Assembly (NCBI RefSeq): GCF_018603885.1
Contig: NZ_JAHGAW010000001.1
Location: 124,001 to 188,000 of the forward strand
Length of the DNA: 64,000 bases
Reading direction: 5' to 3'
DNA from: Sphingobium nicotianae
GTDB taxonomy: Bacteria; Pseudomonadota; Alphaproteobacteria; Sphingomonadales; Sphingomonadaceae
The translations under genes were made by a program, and so were the position numbers. Below, piece by piece: positions 1-10,960 of this stretch (within the stretch, counting starts at the first letter, position 1; the number at the start of each line of letters is the position of its first letter). The notes beneath the pieces were generated by a model. It did no database searches and had not been told where the DNA came from. It worked only from the letters and a program-made list of their open reading frames with translations.

Positions 1-1
1 G

Positions 2-1699
2 GCGCGCGGCCACGCCGTTTTCCACCAGCCACGCATCACCATAGAGCATACTGTCGCGGAGGACATCGAGGTCGAGCGCCAGCGCGTCTATTCCGCCTTC
101 GCCAAGATGCGCGAGCAGATCGACCGCATGACTGGCCAGGCCGAATTCGGTGTCGAGGGCGAGACCAAGGAGGTGCTCGAGACCTACAAGATGTTCGCCT
201 ATGACGAGGGCTGGTCGCGCCGGATCAACGAGGCGATCGATGCCGGCCTGACTGCCGAAGCGGCGATCGAGCGAGTCCAGCAGCGCACGCGCATGCGCAT
301 GCGCCAGATCGACGACGCACTGCTGCAGGATCGCATGCACGATCTGGAGGACCTCTCCAACCGGCTGTTGCGCATCGTTTCGGGCCAGCTCGGCACCGCC
401 GCGCAGATGGGCCTGCGCCAGGACGCGATCCTGATCGCGCGCAATCTCGGCCCGGCGGAGCTGCTCGAATATGATCGCCGCCGCCTCAAGGGGCTGGTGC
501 TGGAAGAAGGTTCGCTGACCGCGCATGTGATCATTGTCGCGCGCGCCATGGGCGTGCCAGTGCTGGGCCGCGTCAAGAATATACGGCAGCTCGTCAACGA
601 GGGCGATCTGCTGCTGCTCGACGTCAACCAGAACCGACTTTACATTCGCCCCTCCGTGCCAATGGACGAGGCATTCGAGAGCGGCCTCGCACTGACCCAG
701 AAGCGGCGCGCGGCCTATGCGGCGTTACGCGACAAGCCCGCGGTGAGCAGGGACGATGTTCGCGTCGAGCTCATGGTCAATGCAGGGCTGCGCGACGACG
801 TCGCCGCGCTCGACGTGACAGGCGCAGACGGCATCGGCCTGTTCCGCACCGAGTTCCAGTTCCTCGTCTCCGCGACGCTGCCGCAGCGCGAGCGCCAGCA
901 GCGGCTCTACAAGGATGTGCTGGACGCGGCCGGCAATCGCCCGGTGGTCTTCCGCACCGTCGACATCGGCGGCGACAAGGCGCTGCCCTACCTCAACAAG
1001 TCGGACATGGACGAGGAGGAGAATCCCGCGATGGGTTGGCGTGCCGTGCGCCTGGCACTGGAGCGAGACGGCCTCATGAAGGCGCAGGCGCGGGCCCTTC
1101 TCGAAGCGGCGGCGGGGCGGACCCTGCATGTCATGTTCCCAATGATTTCAGAACCCTGGGAGCTTGCCCAGTGCAAGGCGCTGTTTAAGAATCAGCATGA
1201 CTGGCTCGCCAAGCGCGACCGCAAGCTGCCCAAGGCGGTGCAATATGGCACGATGCTGGAGGTGCCGGCGCTGGCGGAGACGCTCGACTTCATCCTGCCC
1301 GAGCTGGACTTCCTCTCGATCGGCACCAACGATCTGACACAGTTCCTGTTCGCGGCGGATCGCGCCAACCCGAAACTTGCCGAGCGTTATGACTGGCTCA
1401 GCGTCGCCATCATGCGTTTCCTCTCGCGTATCGTGCGGACTTGTGCCGAGCATGAGGTGCCCGTCGGCGTCTGTGGCGAAATGGGCGGGCGCACGCTGGA
1501 GGCCATGGCGCTACTCGGCATCGGAATCCGCCGCCTGTCGATCACGCCGGCATCGATCGGCCCGGTCAAGGCGATGATTCGTTCGGTCGATGTCGCGGCT
1601 CTCTCCGCCTACTGCGCCGAGCTCATGAACGGTCGCGTCGCCAATTTCCGCGAGCCGCTTGCCCAGTGGGCGCGCGAGAACGACGTCGAGTTCAATTGA
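2..1699 (+). CDS. ptsP: PtsP, PEP-protein phosphotransferase of the nitrogen PTS (5' end missing)
   Basis: Enzyme I-Ntr takes phosphate from PEP onto a histidine and passes it to NPr in the cytoplasmic nitrogen PTS. The frame is open from base 2, so the gene starts outside the window and the N-terminal GAF domain that PtsP normally carries is not visible. Seen here are the EI N-terminal helical region, the swivelling phosphohistidine domain (GSLTAHVIIVAR, His codon 524-526) and the PEP-binding TIM barrel (GIGLFRTEF, DIGGDKALPYL, GTNDLTQF, GVCGEMGG with the acid-base Cys). The family call is firm. PtsP is preferred over sugar-PTS EI because no sugar PTS gene is nearby and PtsP is the common form in alphaproteobacteria. 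Confidence 0.93.
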   Translation, partial: ARGHAVFHQPRITIEHTVAEDIEVERQRVYSAFAKMREQIDRMTGQAEFGVEGETKEVLETYKMFAYDEGWSRRINEAIDAGLTAEAAIERVQQRTRMRMRQIDDALLQDRMHDLEDLSNRLLRIVSGQLGTAAQMGLRQDAILIARNLGPAELLEYDRRRLKGLVLEEGSLTAHVIIVARAMGVPVLGRVKNIRQLVNEGDLLLLDVNQNRLYIRPSVPMDEAFESGLALTQKRRAAYAALRDKPAVSRDDVRVELMVNAGLRDDVAALDVTGADGIGLFRTEFQFLVSATLPQRERQQRLYKDVLDAAGNRPVVFRTVDIGGDKALPYLNKSDMDEEENPAMGWRAVRLALERDGLMKAQARALLEAAAGRTLHVMFPMISEPWELAQCKALFKNQHDWLAKRDRKLPKAVQYGTMLEVPALAETLDFILPELDFLSIGTNDLTQFLFAADRANPKLAERYDWLSVAIMRFLSRIVRTCAEHEVPVGVCGEMGGRTLEAMALLGIGIRRLSITPASIGPVKAMIRSVDVAALSAYCAELMNGRVANFREPLAQWARENDVEFN

Positions 1700-1816
1700 T
1701 CGTGCAATCCGCTCCGTTCGCGGCGGCTTATGGGCCGACACGTTAAGCGCGTTGACAGCCCGCGCGCCGACATGAAACAAGGCAGCGCCTGACCGGGACC
1801 GAAAAACGGACGAAAT

Positions 1817-2680
1817 ATGGCCAAAGAGCCCATTGCGGCAGACGAAAACAAGGCGGTCGCTCCCGACGATATGAGTGCCCCGGCGCAGATGCGCCGCGCT
1901 CGTGAAGCAGCCGGGCTGACTCTCGAGGATTTGGCGGGGCGCACCCGCGTGCCGATGCGGCACCTGGCGGCGCTTGAGACAGGGGATTATGGCGCCTTGC
2001 CGGGCACCACCTACTGCGCCGGCTTCTCGCGCGCTTATGCCCGTGCCGTCGGTCTGGACGAGAAAGCGCTGGTCGCCCAGGTACGTGAGGAAATCGCCGA
2101 GTTGGGCGGGGTCGGACACGGCCACCATGAGATTGACGAACCGGTCGATCCCAGCAGCGTGCCGCCGCGCATGCTGGCCTGGGTGGTCGCCGTGCTCGTG
2201 CTGCTGATCGCTGGTGGTTATGCCATCTGGCGGATGCAGCTCAACACGCCGCCAACGGACGAACAACTCGCCGCCGAACAACGGACCGAGACGCGCATTG
2301 CTGATCCTGCGACACCTGCGCGCCGTGCCGCGGCTTCTGCCGAAGCGCCTGCGGGGCCGGTAGTCCTGACGGCGGTCAACGAAGTGTGGCTGCGCATCTA
2401 CGAACCCGACGGCACGCGCTTGTTTGAAGGCGTGCTGGCCAAGGATCAGGCCTTCACGGTCCCGGCAACCGCCCGCAATCCGATGATCCTGACCGGCCGG
2501 CCCGACGCGCTGGCGGTGACGATCGGCGGGCAGGCTATTCCGCCGCTCGGGACGGCCGAGCGCACCATATCGGACGTGCCGGTTAGCGCCGCTGCGTTGC
2601 TCGCCCGCAAGGCTGTTCCGCCCGGCAGCGAGGACGCCTCCCCGCCGGCAGCCAATACCGGCAACGGCGCGGGTACCTGA
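1817..2680 (+). CDS. RodZ-like helix-turn-helix membrane protein
   Basis: 287 residues with the RodZ layout: an N-terminal Cro/CI-type HTH (about residues 20-85, including the pattern RREAAGLTLEDLA-like helices), one membrane helix at about 118-139 (AWVVAVLVLLIAGGYAIW) and a C-terminal periplasmic DUF4115-type beta domain at about 175-265. RodZ links MreB filaments to the membrane and supports rod shape. A Pro/Ala-rich linker precedes the last domain. The gene lies alone between ptsP and cpoB; a TTGACA hexamer at 1752-1757 could be its -35 element but no good -10 follows. Whether it acts in cell shape here or only shares the architecture cannot be told from sequence. Confidence 0.8.
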   Translation: MAKEPIAADENKAVAPDDMSAPAQMRRAREAAGLTLEDLAGRTRVPMRHLAALETGDYGALPGTTYCAGFSRAYARAVGLDEKALVAQVREEIAELGGVGHGHHEIDEPVDPSSVPPRMLAWVVAVLVLLIAGGYAIWRMQLNTPPTDEQLAAEQRTETRIADPATPARRAAASAEAPAGPVVLTAVNEVWLRIYEPDGTRLFEGVLAKDQAFTVPATARNPMILTGRPDALAVTIGGQAIPPLGTAERTISDVPVSAAALLARKAVPPGSEDASPPAANTGNGAGT

Positions 2681-2753
2681 TCGGCGCGCTCGACGCTTTA
2701 CCATCCGCCCGGATTGGCTAAGAATAAGCCATCCCACCCAGGAATGATCGACC

Positions 2754-3716
2754 ATGCCAGCGATGTTTTCTCGTCACCGTCCGAGCCGCCTCGTCCTCCG
2801 TCAGGTCTTGTTGGCCTGCGCGGTGTATCCGATTGCCCTCAGCGGCGCTGCAGAGGCGCAGAGCGCGCCGAAGACCGTCGAAGGCCGGGTTGACCGGCTC
2901 GAACAGGAAATGCGCGCGGTGCAACGCAAGGTCTTTCCGAGCGGCCAGGTTGTCGCGCCCGAAGTCGGGCCGGCAGCGCCTTTGCCCGCTACGCCGGCAG
3001 GCACGCCGGCCACTTCGCCTGTCGCGGATCTGACGGCGCGCGTGAGCGCGATCGAAGCGCAGCTGGCGCAGTTGACGGGTCAGGTCGAGGAGAATGGTCA
3101 CCGGCTGACCAAGCTCGAGGATGCGGTTGCCAAGCTCAATGCCCCGCCGCCCGTGGCAGCGGTAGCTCCGGTGCCGGCCATGCCCTCTGTCGCGCCCGGC
3201 CCGGCGACGCCGGCCGGCCGGCCGCAACCGGCGGCGCCGCGTCCGCAACCGGCAGCGGCCGGCGGGCCCTCGTCGGCCGCCCGCAACGAGCAGGTCGCGG
3301 CTGTCGAGCGGCCCAGCACGGGCAATGCCGCGCTCGATGGCTATACCTATGGCTTCCGGCTCTGGTCGGCCAAATTCTACCCCGAGGCGGAGACGCAGCT
3401 TCTCGCCACGCTGGAGAAATATGGCAGCGATCCCGTGGCGAGCCGCACCCAGAACCTGCTCGGGCGCGCCTATCTCGACGAGGGCAAGCCGGTGACGGCG
3501 GCCAAGACCTTCTACGAGAATTATCGCCTACGGCCCAAGGGCGACCGGGCGGCGGAGAGCCTGGCCTGGACGGCGGAAGCGCTGATGCAGGCGAAGGACA
3601 ACGCCCGAGCCTGCGCCGCTTATGACGAACTGGCGGACGTGTTCAGCGCCAGCATGCCCGCGAGCGTGCGCGACATGATGGTCAAAGGCCGGGTGCGCGC
3701 AAAATGCGGTGCCTGA
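2754..3716 (+). CDS. cpoB: CpoB/YbgF, Tol-Pal-associated periplasmic TPR protein
   Basis: CpoB coordinates Tol-Pal outer membrane constriction with septal peptidoglycan synthesis. The 320-residue product has an N-terminal export signal, a short coiled-coil trimerisation segment (about 40-65, VEGRVDRLEQEMRAVQ), a second heptad-like stretch near 95-125, a long Pro/Ala/Gln-rich linker, and a C-terminal YbgF-type TPR domain beginning near residue 195 (GYTYGFRLWSAKFYPEAE). It overlaps tilS by 8 bp, so the two are probably translationally coupled. The Tol-Pal genes themselves are not in the window. The start could also be the second ATG at 2763. Confidence 0.88.
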   Translation: MPAMFSRHRPSRLVLRQVLLACAVYPIALSGAAEAQSAPKTVEGRVDRLEQEMRAVQRKVFPSGQVVAPEVGPAAPLPATPAGTPATSPVADLTARVSAIEAQLAQLTGQVEENGHRLTKLEDAVAKLNAPPPVAAVAPVPAMPSVAPGPATPAGRPQPAAPRPQPAAAGGPSSAARNEQVAAVERPSTGNAALDGYTYGFRLWSAKFYPEAETQLLATLEKYGSDPVASRTQNLLGRAYLDEGKPVTAAKTFYENYRLRPKGDRAAESLAWTAEALMQAKDNARACAAYDELADVFSASMPASVRDMMVKGRVRAKCGA

Positions 3717-4656
3717 TGATCTCGACGCGAGGCTGAGCGCCGCGACGGCGCGGCTGATCGGCCGTGCGCCCTTGCCACAGGAGCGGATCGGCATCGCCGT
3801 TTCCGGCGGAGCGGACAGCATGGCGCTGCTCGCGGCCGCGCATCATAGCTGGCCCGGGCAGATCGAGGCGGCGACGGTCGACCATGGCCTGCGTCCAAAG
3901 GCACGCCAGGAAGCGGAGATGGTCGCCGCCTGGTGCGCAACCGCCGACATTCCCCACGCCATCCTGACACCTGAGGCGCCGATCGCGGGCAATCTGCAGG
4001 CGTCGGCGCGGATCGCGCGGTATCGGCTGCTCGACGCCTGGCGGGAGGCGCGGGGCCTCGCCTGGCTGATGACCGCGCATCAGGCCGATGATCAGATCGA
4101 GACCGTGATCCTGCGGCTGAATCGTGGATCCGGGGTGGGCGGCCTCGCCTCGGTGCGGGGCAGGAGAGAGCATTTGTTGCGTCCCCTGCTCGGTGAGCGG
4201 CGTGCCACGCTGCGGGCCTATTGTGTGGCGAACGACCTGCCGTTCGTCGACGACCCCAGCAATATCGACCCCCGGTTCGATCGGGCCCGGTTACGCGCGC
4301 TTCTGGCGGAGGGCGATCTCATCGCCCCGGCCGGTCTCGCGCGATCGGTGGAAGCGCTCGAGCAGGCCGATGCGGCGCTCGCCTGGATGGCGGACAGTCT
4401 CGCGGACGATTATCTCGATCTGGGTGATCGAGCGGCGGTGCTGAATAGGACCGACCTGCCATCCGAGATTTTGCGGCGTTTGCTCCTTAAAATGATCGAA
4501 TATTTGAACCCCGAGGCCGAAAAACCGCGCGGTCCATCGCTCGATCAAGCGCTTGTTCAACTTTTGGATGCTAAGACGGTCACGCTCGCCGACTGTGTGA
4601 TTACGGGGGGTGGGACATGGGCATCGCGGCGCGCGCCGCCGCGAAAGTCGCGCTGA
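3709..4656 (+). CDS. tilS: TilS, tRNA(Ile)-lysidine synthetase
   Basis: TilS converts C34 of tRNA-Ile(CAU) to lysidine with ATP, switching its decoding from AUG to AUA; it is essential in most bacteria. The PP-loop ATPase motif [10 protein letters not shown] lies at about residues 29-38, followed by the family motifs HGLRPKA and [21 protein letters not shown]. At 315 residues it lacks the long C-terminal domain of the E. coli enzyme, which is usual for alphaproteobacteria. The start overlaps cpoB, and ftsH follows 53 bp downstream, so it probably belongs to one operon with both. Confidence 0.92.
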   Translation: MPDDLDARLSAATARLIGRAPLPQERIGIAVSGGADSMALLAAAHHSWPGQIEAATVDHGLRPKARQEAEMVAAWCATADIPHAILTPEAPIAGNLQASARIARYRLLDAWREARGLAWLMTAHQADDQIETVILRLNRGSGVGGLASVRGRREHLLRPLLGERRATLRAYCVANDLPFVDDPSNIDPRFDRARLRALLAEGDLIAPAGLARSVEALEQADAALAWMADSLADDYLDLGDRAAVLNRTDLPSEILRRLLLKMIEYLNPEAEKPRGPSLDQALVQLLDAKTVTLADCVITGGGTWASRRAPPRKSR

Positions 4657-4709
4657 ACCATTGTGTTCGGGGCGATATGTCCTATTTTGGAGCGCGAAAG
4701 CGAGTTGAG

Positions 4710-6656
<1,947 letters not shown>

Positions 6657-6674
6657 TCGGTCCAGGTCGTTCAA

Positions 6675-6720
6675 AACGAGAAAGGCCGGCATCGCAAGAG
6701 CGATGCCGGCCTTTCTCGTT
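6675..6720. terminator. Strong hairpin between convergent ftsH and rpoZ
   Basis: A perfect 21-bp inverted repeat (arms 6675-6695 and 6700-6720) closes on a four-base AAGA loop. The stem has a G+C-rich core (GGCCGGCATCGC) and A/T-rich outer ends, so each strand ends in a T-rich arm. It lies between the 3' ends of two convergent genes and probably terminates both. Confidence 0.8.
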
Positions 6721-6737
6721 ATTAAGTCTCGTGAGGA

Positions 6738-7082
6738 TCAGCCGTCGTAATCGGCGCCGAGATTGTGCGACCGGGGCGGGGTCGCCGCAGTAAGACGCAG
6801 GGCCTCGGCCGAGCGAGCAAGCGAACCGATCTCGTCCGGCGTGTCATCATCGTCGATCTGCATTTTCTGCATCGAGCCGATGAGATCCGCCTTGAGATCC
6901 TCCGGGATGATTGTCTCGTCAGCAATCTCGCGCAGCGCGACGACGGGATTCTTGTCGCGGTCGCGATCAATGGTCAGCTCCGCGCCGCCCGAGATGGAGC
7001 GGGCCCGCTGCGCCGCGAGCAGCACGAGATCGAAACGGTTAGGGACCTTGTCGATGCAATCTTCGACGGTTACGCGCGCCAT
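6738..7082 (-). CDS. rpoZ: RpoZ, RNA polymerase omega subunit
   Basis: The omega subunit assists assembly and folding of beta'. The 114-residue product starts MARVTVEDC and contains the family core [15 protein letters not shown], then [13 protein letters not shown] good ribosome site (AGGAG) precedes the ATG, and a candidate -35 TTGACT lies at 7148-7153 on the minus strand. The acidic C-terminal third is longer than in E. coli, as is normal for alphaproteobacteria. It stands alone here; no spoT/rel gene follows inside the window. Confidence 0.94.
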   Translation of the reverse strand: MARVTVEDCIDKVPNRFDLVLLAAQRARSISGGAELTIDRDRDKNPVVALREIADETIIPEDLKADLIGSMQKMQIDDDDTPDEIGSLARSAEALRLTAATPPRSHNLGADYDG

Positions 7083-7292
7083 GCTTGGCTCCTGAACAAC
7101 GAAAATGGTCTGGGAAAGTGGGATCCGCTAACAGCAGGTGGGTGCCAAGTCAAGAAATGCAAGGTGTCTCACACGCATGAGTGCATGGCCACGGGCCCCG
7201 TCATAAACGCCCGCGAGCCCGGCGGCCCAAAAAACATGAAGCGGGACGGACTCGCGATTGGCAAGCGCGCCGCCTTGCCGCATGAAGCCTCG

Positions 7293-8468
7293 ATGGAGAG
7301 CATCGAGACAGACGCGGGGCTTGCCCCTCATATTGTGGATGGGAACGAGCTCACCCTGCTCCCCGGTGGCGCCGAACGTCTCAAGGCGCTGATCGACCTG
7401 ATCGAAGGCGCGCAGGCACGGCTCGATCTCTATTATTATATCTTCGCCAAGGATGTGTGTGGCGAGCAGGTGGCCGAGGCGTTGATCGACGCGTGCAACC
7501 GCGGCGTCGCCGTCACGCTCATGGTCGACGCTTTCGGCTCGGCGACGACGCCGCAGGTCTTTTTCGATGCGCTGGTCCGGGCGGGCGGGCGGTTCGCGTG
7601 GTTCGGTGCGCGCCGGTCGACGCGTTATCTGATCCGCAATCATCAGAAGATGGTGATCGCCGATGGACGACGCGTCCTGATCGGTGGGTTTAATTGCGAG
7701 CAGCTCTATTTCGGGCGCGACGACGATCCGGCGAGCTGGTGCGACCTTGGCCTGTTGGTGAAGGGCCCGCTCGCCGCCGATCTCGAGCGCTGGTTCCGTG
7801 CGCTCGCCCATTGGACCATCGAGAGCGAGCAGAAATTCCGGCATCTGCGCCGGATGGTGCGCATCTGGAAGCCGAGCGATGGAACGGTGTCCTGGCTGAT
7901 CGGCGGGCCGATCCGCAAGCCGCAGAGCAGCTGGGTGCGCCAGATCGTCCATGATCTCCAGGCATGCCGACGCCTCGACCTGGTCGCCGCCTATTTCTCG
8001 CCCAATCCGGGCATGATGCGCCGGATCGACGCGATCGCGCGCCGGGGCTCGGCGCGAATCATCACAGCGATGACATCGGACAACAAGGCGACGGTGGGAG
8101 CGGCACGACATCTCTACAAGCGGCTCCTGCGCGCGGGTACGACGGTCTTCGAGTTCCGACCGCAGAAACTTCATATGAAACTCATCGTGGTCGATAACGT
8201 CACTTATGTCGGCTCGGCGAATTTCGATATGCGCAGCCTGTACATCAATCTGGAACTCATGCTGCGGGTCGACGATGCCGGTTTCGCGGCCGAGGCGCGC
8301 GAGATGATCGACCGGATGGAGAAACGCAGCCGCGGCATCGACGAGACCAGCTACGCCATGATGGCGGGGCCTCTGCGCAGGTTCGTCTGGTGGTGCGATT
8401 ATCTGCTGGTCGGCGTGCTCGACTATACCGTTACTCGGCGGCTAAACTTTCGGCGTCGTCGAGACTGA
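7293..8468 (+). CDS. Phospholipase D-type cardiolipin synthase
   Basis: Two HKD motifs define the PLD superfamily: HQKMVIADGRRVLIGGFN with His at about residue 117 and HMKLIVVDNVTYVGSANFD with His at about 294. Two such motifs in a protein of about 390 residues without N-terminal membrane helices fit ClsB/ClsA-type phosphatidyl transferases that make cardiolipin. The start is uncertain: in-frame ATGs occur at 7185, 7236 and 7293, none with a clear ribosome site; 7293 leaves the conserved domain intact. The 3' end overlaps the convergent methyltransferase gene by 38 bp. Both neighbours act on phospholipids by family, so the pair may share a membrane-lipid role. Confidence 0.78.
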   Translation: MESIETDAGLAPHIVDGNELTLLPGGAERLKALIDLIEGAQARLDLYYYIFAKDVCGEQVAEALIDACNRGVAVTLMVDAFGSATTPQVFFDALVRAGGRFAWFGARRSTRYLIRNHQKMVIADGRRVLIGGFNCEQLYFGRDDDPASWCDLGLLVKGPLAADLERWFRALAHWTIESEQKFRHLRRMVRIWKPSDGTVSWLIGGPIRKPQSSWVRQIVHDLQACRRLDLVAAYFSPNPGMMRRIDAIARRGSARIITAMTSDNKATVGAARHLYKRLLRAGTTVFEFRPQKLHMKLIVVDNVTYVGSANFDMRSLYINLELMLRVDDAGFAAEAREMIDRMEKRSRGIDETSYAMMAGPLRRFVWWCDYLLVGVLDYTVTRRLNFRRRRD

Positions 8469-9060
8469 ACGCCGATGCCATGCTGCGATGCGCCCAGAAC
8501 AAGCGGGCTGGCGGCGTGCAGCGCCAGACCCGGCCCAGCTGAACACGATCGAACCGCGCTTCCAGCATCGGCATCACGAACAGCGAATATTGATAGACGA
8601 GGAAAGCGCCGCCCGGCCGGATCGCGCGGCAGGTGCTGTCCATGATCGCGTCGGTAATCGCGCCCGGCAGGGTCGAGAAGGGGAGGCCTGAGATCACATA
8701 ATCGGCGGCATGCTCGCCACAACGCGCGAGAATGGCCTCGACGTCCGCGGCCGAACCATGGACGCAGACCAGGCGGTCGTCGGCGATGACGTCACGCAAA
8801 TAGTCGATGAACACCCGATTGGTGTCGATCGCGACGAGCCGGGCGCTGGGGCGGATACGGCTGAGGATCTCGCGGGTGAAGACGCCGGTGCCCGGGCCAT
8901 ATTCGACCACCGTTCGCACTCTGCTCCAGTCGACCGGATCGAGCAGGGCATCGATTGCGGCGCGCGATGTGGGAATCACCGAGCCGACCGCGCGGGGATC
9001 GCGAAAAAATTCTTTGAGGAAGAAGAGTTTTGCGGACACGGCTCGCTTCGCGGCTGTCAT
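8431..9060 (-). CDS. PmtA-like class I SAM-dependent methyltransferase
   Basis: The 209-residue product has a Rossmann methyltransferase fold with motif I VVEYGPGTGVFTREIL and a post-I acidic residue in LVAIDTN. The N-terminus (FLKEFFRDPRAVGSVIPTS) matches the pattern of the rhizobial PmtA branch of phosphatidylethanolamine N-methyltransferases, which make phosphatidylcholine on the cytoplasmic face. I start at ATG 9060; the upstream extension to 9381 is antisense to the next gene and non-conserved in character. A KsgA-like rRNA dimethylase is less likely because the NLPY motif is replaced by SGLPFST. The exact substrate is inferred. Confidence 0.7.
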   Translation of the reverse strand: MTAAKRAVSAKLFFLKEFFRDPRAVGSVIPTSRAAIDALLDPVDWSRVRTVVEYGPGTGVFTREILSRIRPSARLVAIDTNRVFIDYLRDVIADDRLVCVHGSAADVEAILARCGEHAADYVISGLPFSTLPGAITDAIMDSTCRAIRPGGAFLVYQYSLFVMPMLEARFDRVQLGRVWRCTPPARLFWAHRSMASAFSLDDAESLAAE

Positions 9061-9138
9061 CGGATCAACGCTCTCATGGCGTCCCGTGACAAAATAACGC
9101 GCGGCTGGCAAGACCGTTCGTTCTAGGGGAGTGTGACG

Positions 9139-9483
9139 ATGACCGACAATGAGGCGCGTTTGCCTCCCGTGGGCGCCATCGCGGTGATCTTCATCGCCCA
9201 GCGCACGGACGAGGACGAGGTGGGATATGGACGCGCCGCCGGCGCGATGGATGCGCTTGCCGCGACGCAGCCCGGCTATCTCGGCATCGACAGCGTGCGC
9301 GGTGCCGACGGCCTCGGCATCACGGTCAGCTATTGGGCGGACGAAGCCAGCGCGGTCGCCTGGCGCAACAATGCCGAGCATGCCGCGATCCGCGAGATCG
9401 GCCGCGCGCGCTGGTATGCGCGTTATCGACTGATCGTGACCCAGGCCGTGCGCGGTTATGGCTGGGAGCGCGGCGGCGCGTGA
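9139..9483 (+). CDS. Antibiotic biosynthesis monooxygenase (ABM) domain protein
   Basis: A 114-residue alpha/beta protein with a single ferredoxin-like ABM fold. Typical features are the central GYLGIDSVR strand region, the SYWADEASAVAWRNNAEHAAIREIGR helix, and the final WYARYRLIV strand. Members range from small monooxygenases to haem- or quinone-binding proteins, so no substrate is assigned. ATG 9139 follows AGGGGAG by about 7 bases and is preferred over the in-frame GTG at 9133. Confidence 0.75.
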   Translation: MTDNEARLPPVGAIAVIFIAQRTDEDEVGYGRAAGAMDALAATQPGYLGIDSVRGADGLGITVSYWADEASAVAWRNNAEHAAIREIGRARWYARYRLIVTQAVRGYGWERGGA

Positions 9484-9494
9484 AGCGGATAGGC

Positions 9495-9522
9495 AAAACC
9501 CCGCCGGATCGCTCCGGCGGGG
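9495..9522 (-). terminator. Intrinsic terminator of the PEP-CTERM gene
   Basis: Ten-base arms CCCCGCCGGA and TCCGGCGGGG (9499-9508 and 9513-9522) enclose a TCGC loop. Read on the minus strand, the stem is followed by TTTT (AAAA at 9495-9498 on the plus strand), which is the rho-independent pattern for the minus-strand gene at 9547-10140. Confidence 0.8.
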
Positions 9523-9546
9523 CCCAGGACTTAGGCAGTCATGGGA

Positions 9547-10140
9547 TCAGGCGAAGCTGACCGCGACCTTGCGACGGCGCATGGTCGAGCCGACGATCGC
9601 GAGGCCTGCGATCATCATGCCCCAGGTCGCCGGCTCCGGCACGCCGGGGTTCGGGTTCGGCGGCGCGGCGCCGTCGATCGACAGGGTCGACTTGGCCAGC
9701 GTCACCGCCCAGGTGTTGGTCGTGTTGCCGACGTCGATGTCGATGAAGACTTGGAGGCCGGCGGCGATGTCATCGAAGAAATTCGCGCCGAGCACGAACT
9801 CAGTATAACTGTAGTCATCAGGCGCCACCGCGAGATCGCCGAGCAGGGTCTTCACGCCATTGTCATAGGCGTAGATCTGGTCGATCTCGGTCGGGTCGAC
9901 ATCGAATGCGCTGATGAGGAGGCTAGCGGTGGTGATCGACCCCGCGATCGCGTTGTGCGTCCAGCCCCAGTCGCCATCGAAGTAGCGATAATAAGGCGCA
10001 TCATAGGTCTGCGCCGCCGTCGGCACGAAGAAGCCGGTCGGCGCTTCGGCGACGTCGATCGTCGGGGCCGCCTGTGCGCCCACGGAGGCAAGCAGTCCCG
10101 TCCCGGCCAGTGCGGCCAGCGCGAATGTCTTGATTGTCAT
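9547..10140 (-). CDS. Secreted protein with a PEPxxWA-type C-terminal sorting signal
   Basis: A 197-residue protein with an N-terminal signal peptide (cleavage likely after AQA, about residue 24) and a C-terminal tripartite tail: PEPATWG motif, a hydrophobic helix MMIAGLAIVG, and a basic cluster MRRRK. This tail is recognised by an exosortase, which removes it during surface sorting; the variant with W is typical of sphingomonads. The middle is acidic, beta-rich and otherwise unrecognised. ATG 10140 is preferred over 10146 because GGAG sits directly before 10146. No exosortase gene lies in the window. Confidence 0.85.
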   Translation of the reverse strand: MTIKTFALAALAGTGLLASVGAQAAPTIDVAEAPTGFFVPTAAQTYDAPYYRYFDGDWGWTHNAIAGSITTASLLISAFDVDPTEIDQIYAYDNGVKTLLGDLAVAPDDYSYTEFVLGANFFDDIAAGLQVFIDIDVGNTTNTWAVTLAKSTLSIDGAAPPNPNPGVPEPATWGMMIAGLAIVGSTMRRRKVAVSFA

Positions 10141-10330
10141 GATCATCTCCCACGTTGAGTCAGTTACGGATGCTCGCGACCCGACTTCTTATGGTTGATG
10201 GCGCGTTAGCCGATTTCGTCCGGGCCGCGAACCCCGCGGCCGGCAATTCGGGCCGGGATATGAACGGGTTGGGGGTGAATGGCGGTCTGGGCGGGATGAA
10301 TGGATTGATTGTTTGCCCGACTGCCTCGCA

Positions 10331-10960
10331 CTAAGGCTTTTCGCCCAGAGCGAGACCGTGCTTCATCAGCATCGGCAGATTGGCCATGGCGAAGGCCATC
10401 GAAGCGATGGTGACGCCCCAGACCTTGATCGTCAGCCATGTGTCGAAGCTGAGCGACGCGCGCATCGCTTCATTCGCCAGAGCAAGCACCGCGAAGAACA
10501 GGCCCCAGTTGCGCGAGAGCTTGAGCCAGCCGGTTTCGCTCAGGCCATTATAGGCCGATTGCAGCAGATAGCGCAGCAGCGGCTTGCCCCGCAGCCAGCC
10601 GCCGAGCAGCATGACCGCGAAGAAGCTGTAGATGATCGTCGGCTTGGCCTGAATGAATTTCGGGTCGTGGAAATAGAGGGTCAGCGCGCCGAAGAAGAGC
10701 ACGAGGATCGCCGAGAGCCACAGCATCGGCGACACCTTGCCAAGGCGCCATTTGCTGACGATCACGGCGGCAGCGATGGCGGCCATGAAGGCGGCCGTGC
10801 CGGCGAACATGCCGATGAACTTGGTCGCGACAAAGAAGACCAGAAGCGGCCCGAAGTCGAGCGCCATGGGAAGCCAGCTCTCGCCCTTGGGGCCGAGCGC
10901 GATCGGCGCGCCGTCGACGGTCGCGTCGACCGGGGGCGATTGGGTCTCGTCAGCGTGCAT
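10331..10960 (-). CDS. yciB: YciB/IspA family inner membrane protein (septation protein A)
   Basis: A 209-residue polytopic protein with about five membrane helices and the family features LDFGPLLVFFV, the PTIIYSFFAVMLLGG helix and the conserved LSRNWGLFFAVLALANE segment. YciB-family proteins influence envelope synthesis and division; the mechanism is unsettled. ATG 10960 follows AGGAG by 7 bases and overlaps the end of ftsY by 11 bp, so it is probably the last gene of the dapF-mtaB-ftsY-yciB unit. Confidence 0.88.
   Translation of the reverse strand: MHADETQSPPVDATVDGAPIALGPKGESWLPMALDFGPLLVFFVATKFIGMFAGTAAFMAAIAAAVIVSKWRLGKVSPMLWLSAILVLFFGALTLYFHDPKFIQAKPTIIYSFFAVMLLGGWLRGKPLLRYLLQSAYNGLSETGWLKLSRNWGLFFAVLALANEAMRASLSFDTWLTIKVWGVTIASMAFAMANLPMLMKHGLALGEKP

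Noticed and set aside
6765-7292. N-terminal extension of the PLD-type gene
   Set aside because: It runs antisense through rpoZ and its promoter region and has no conserved character.
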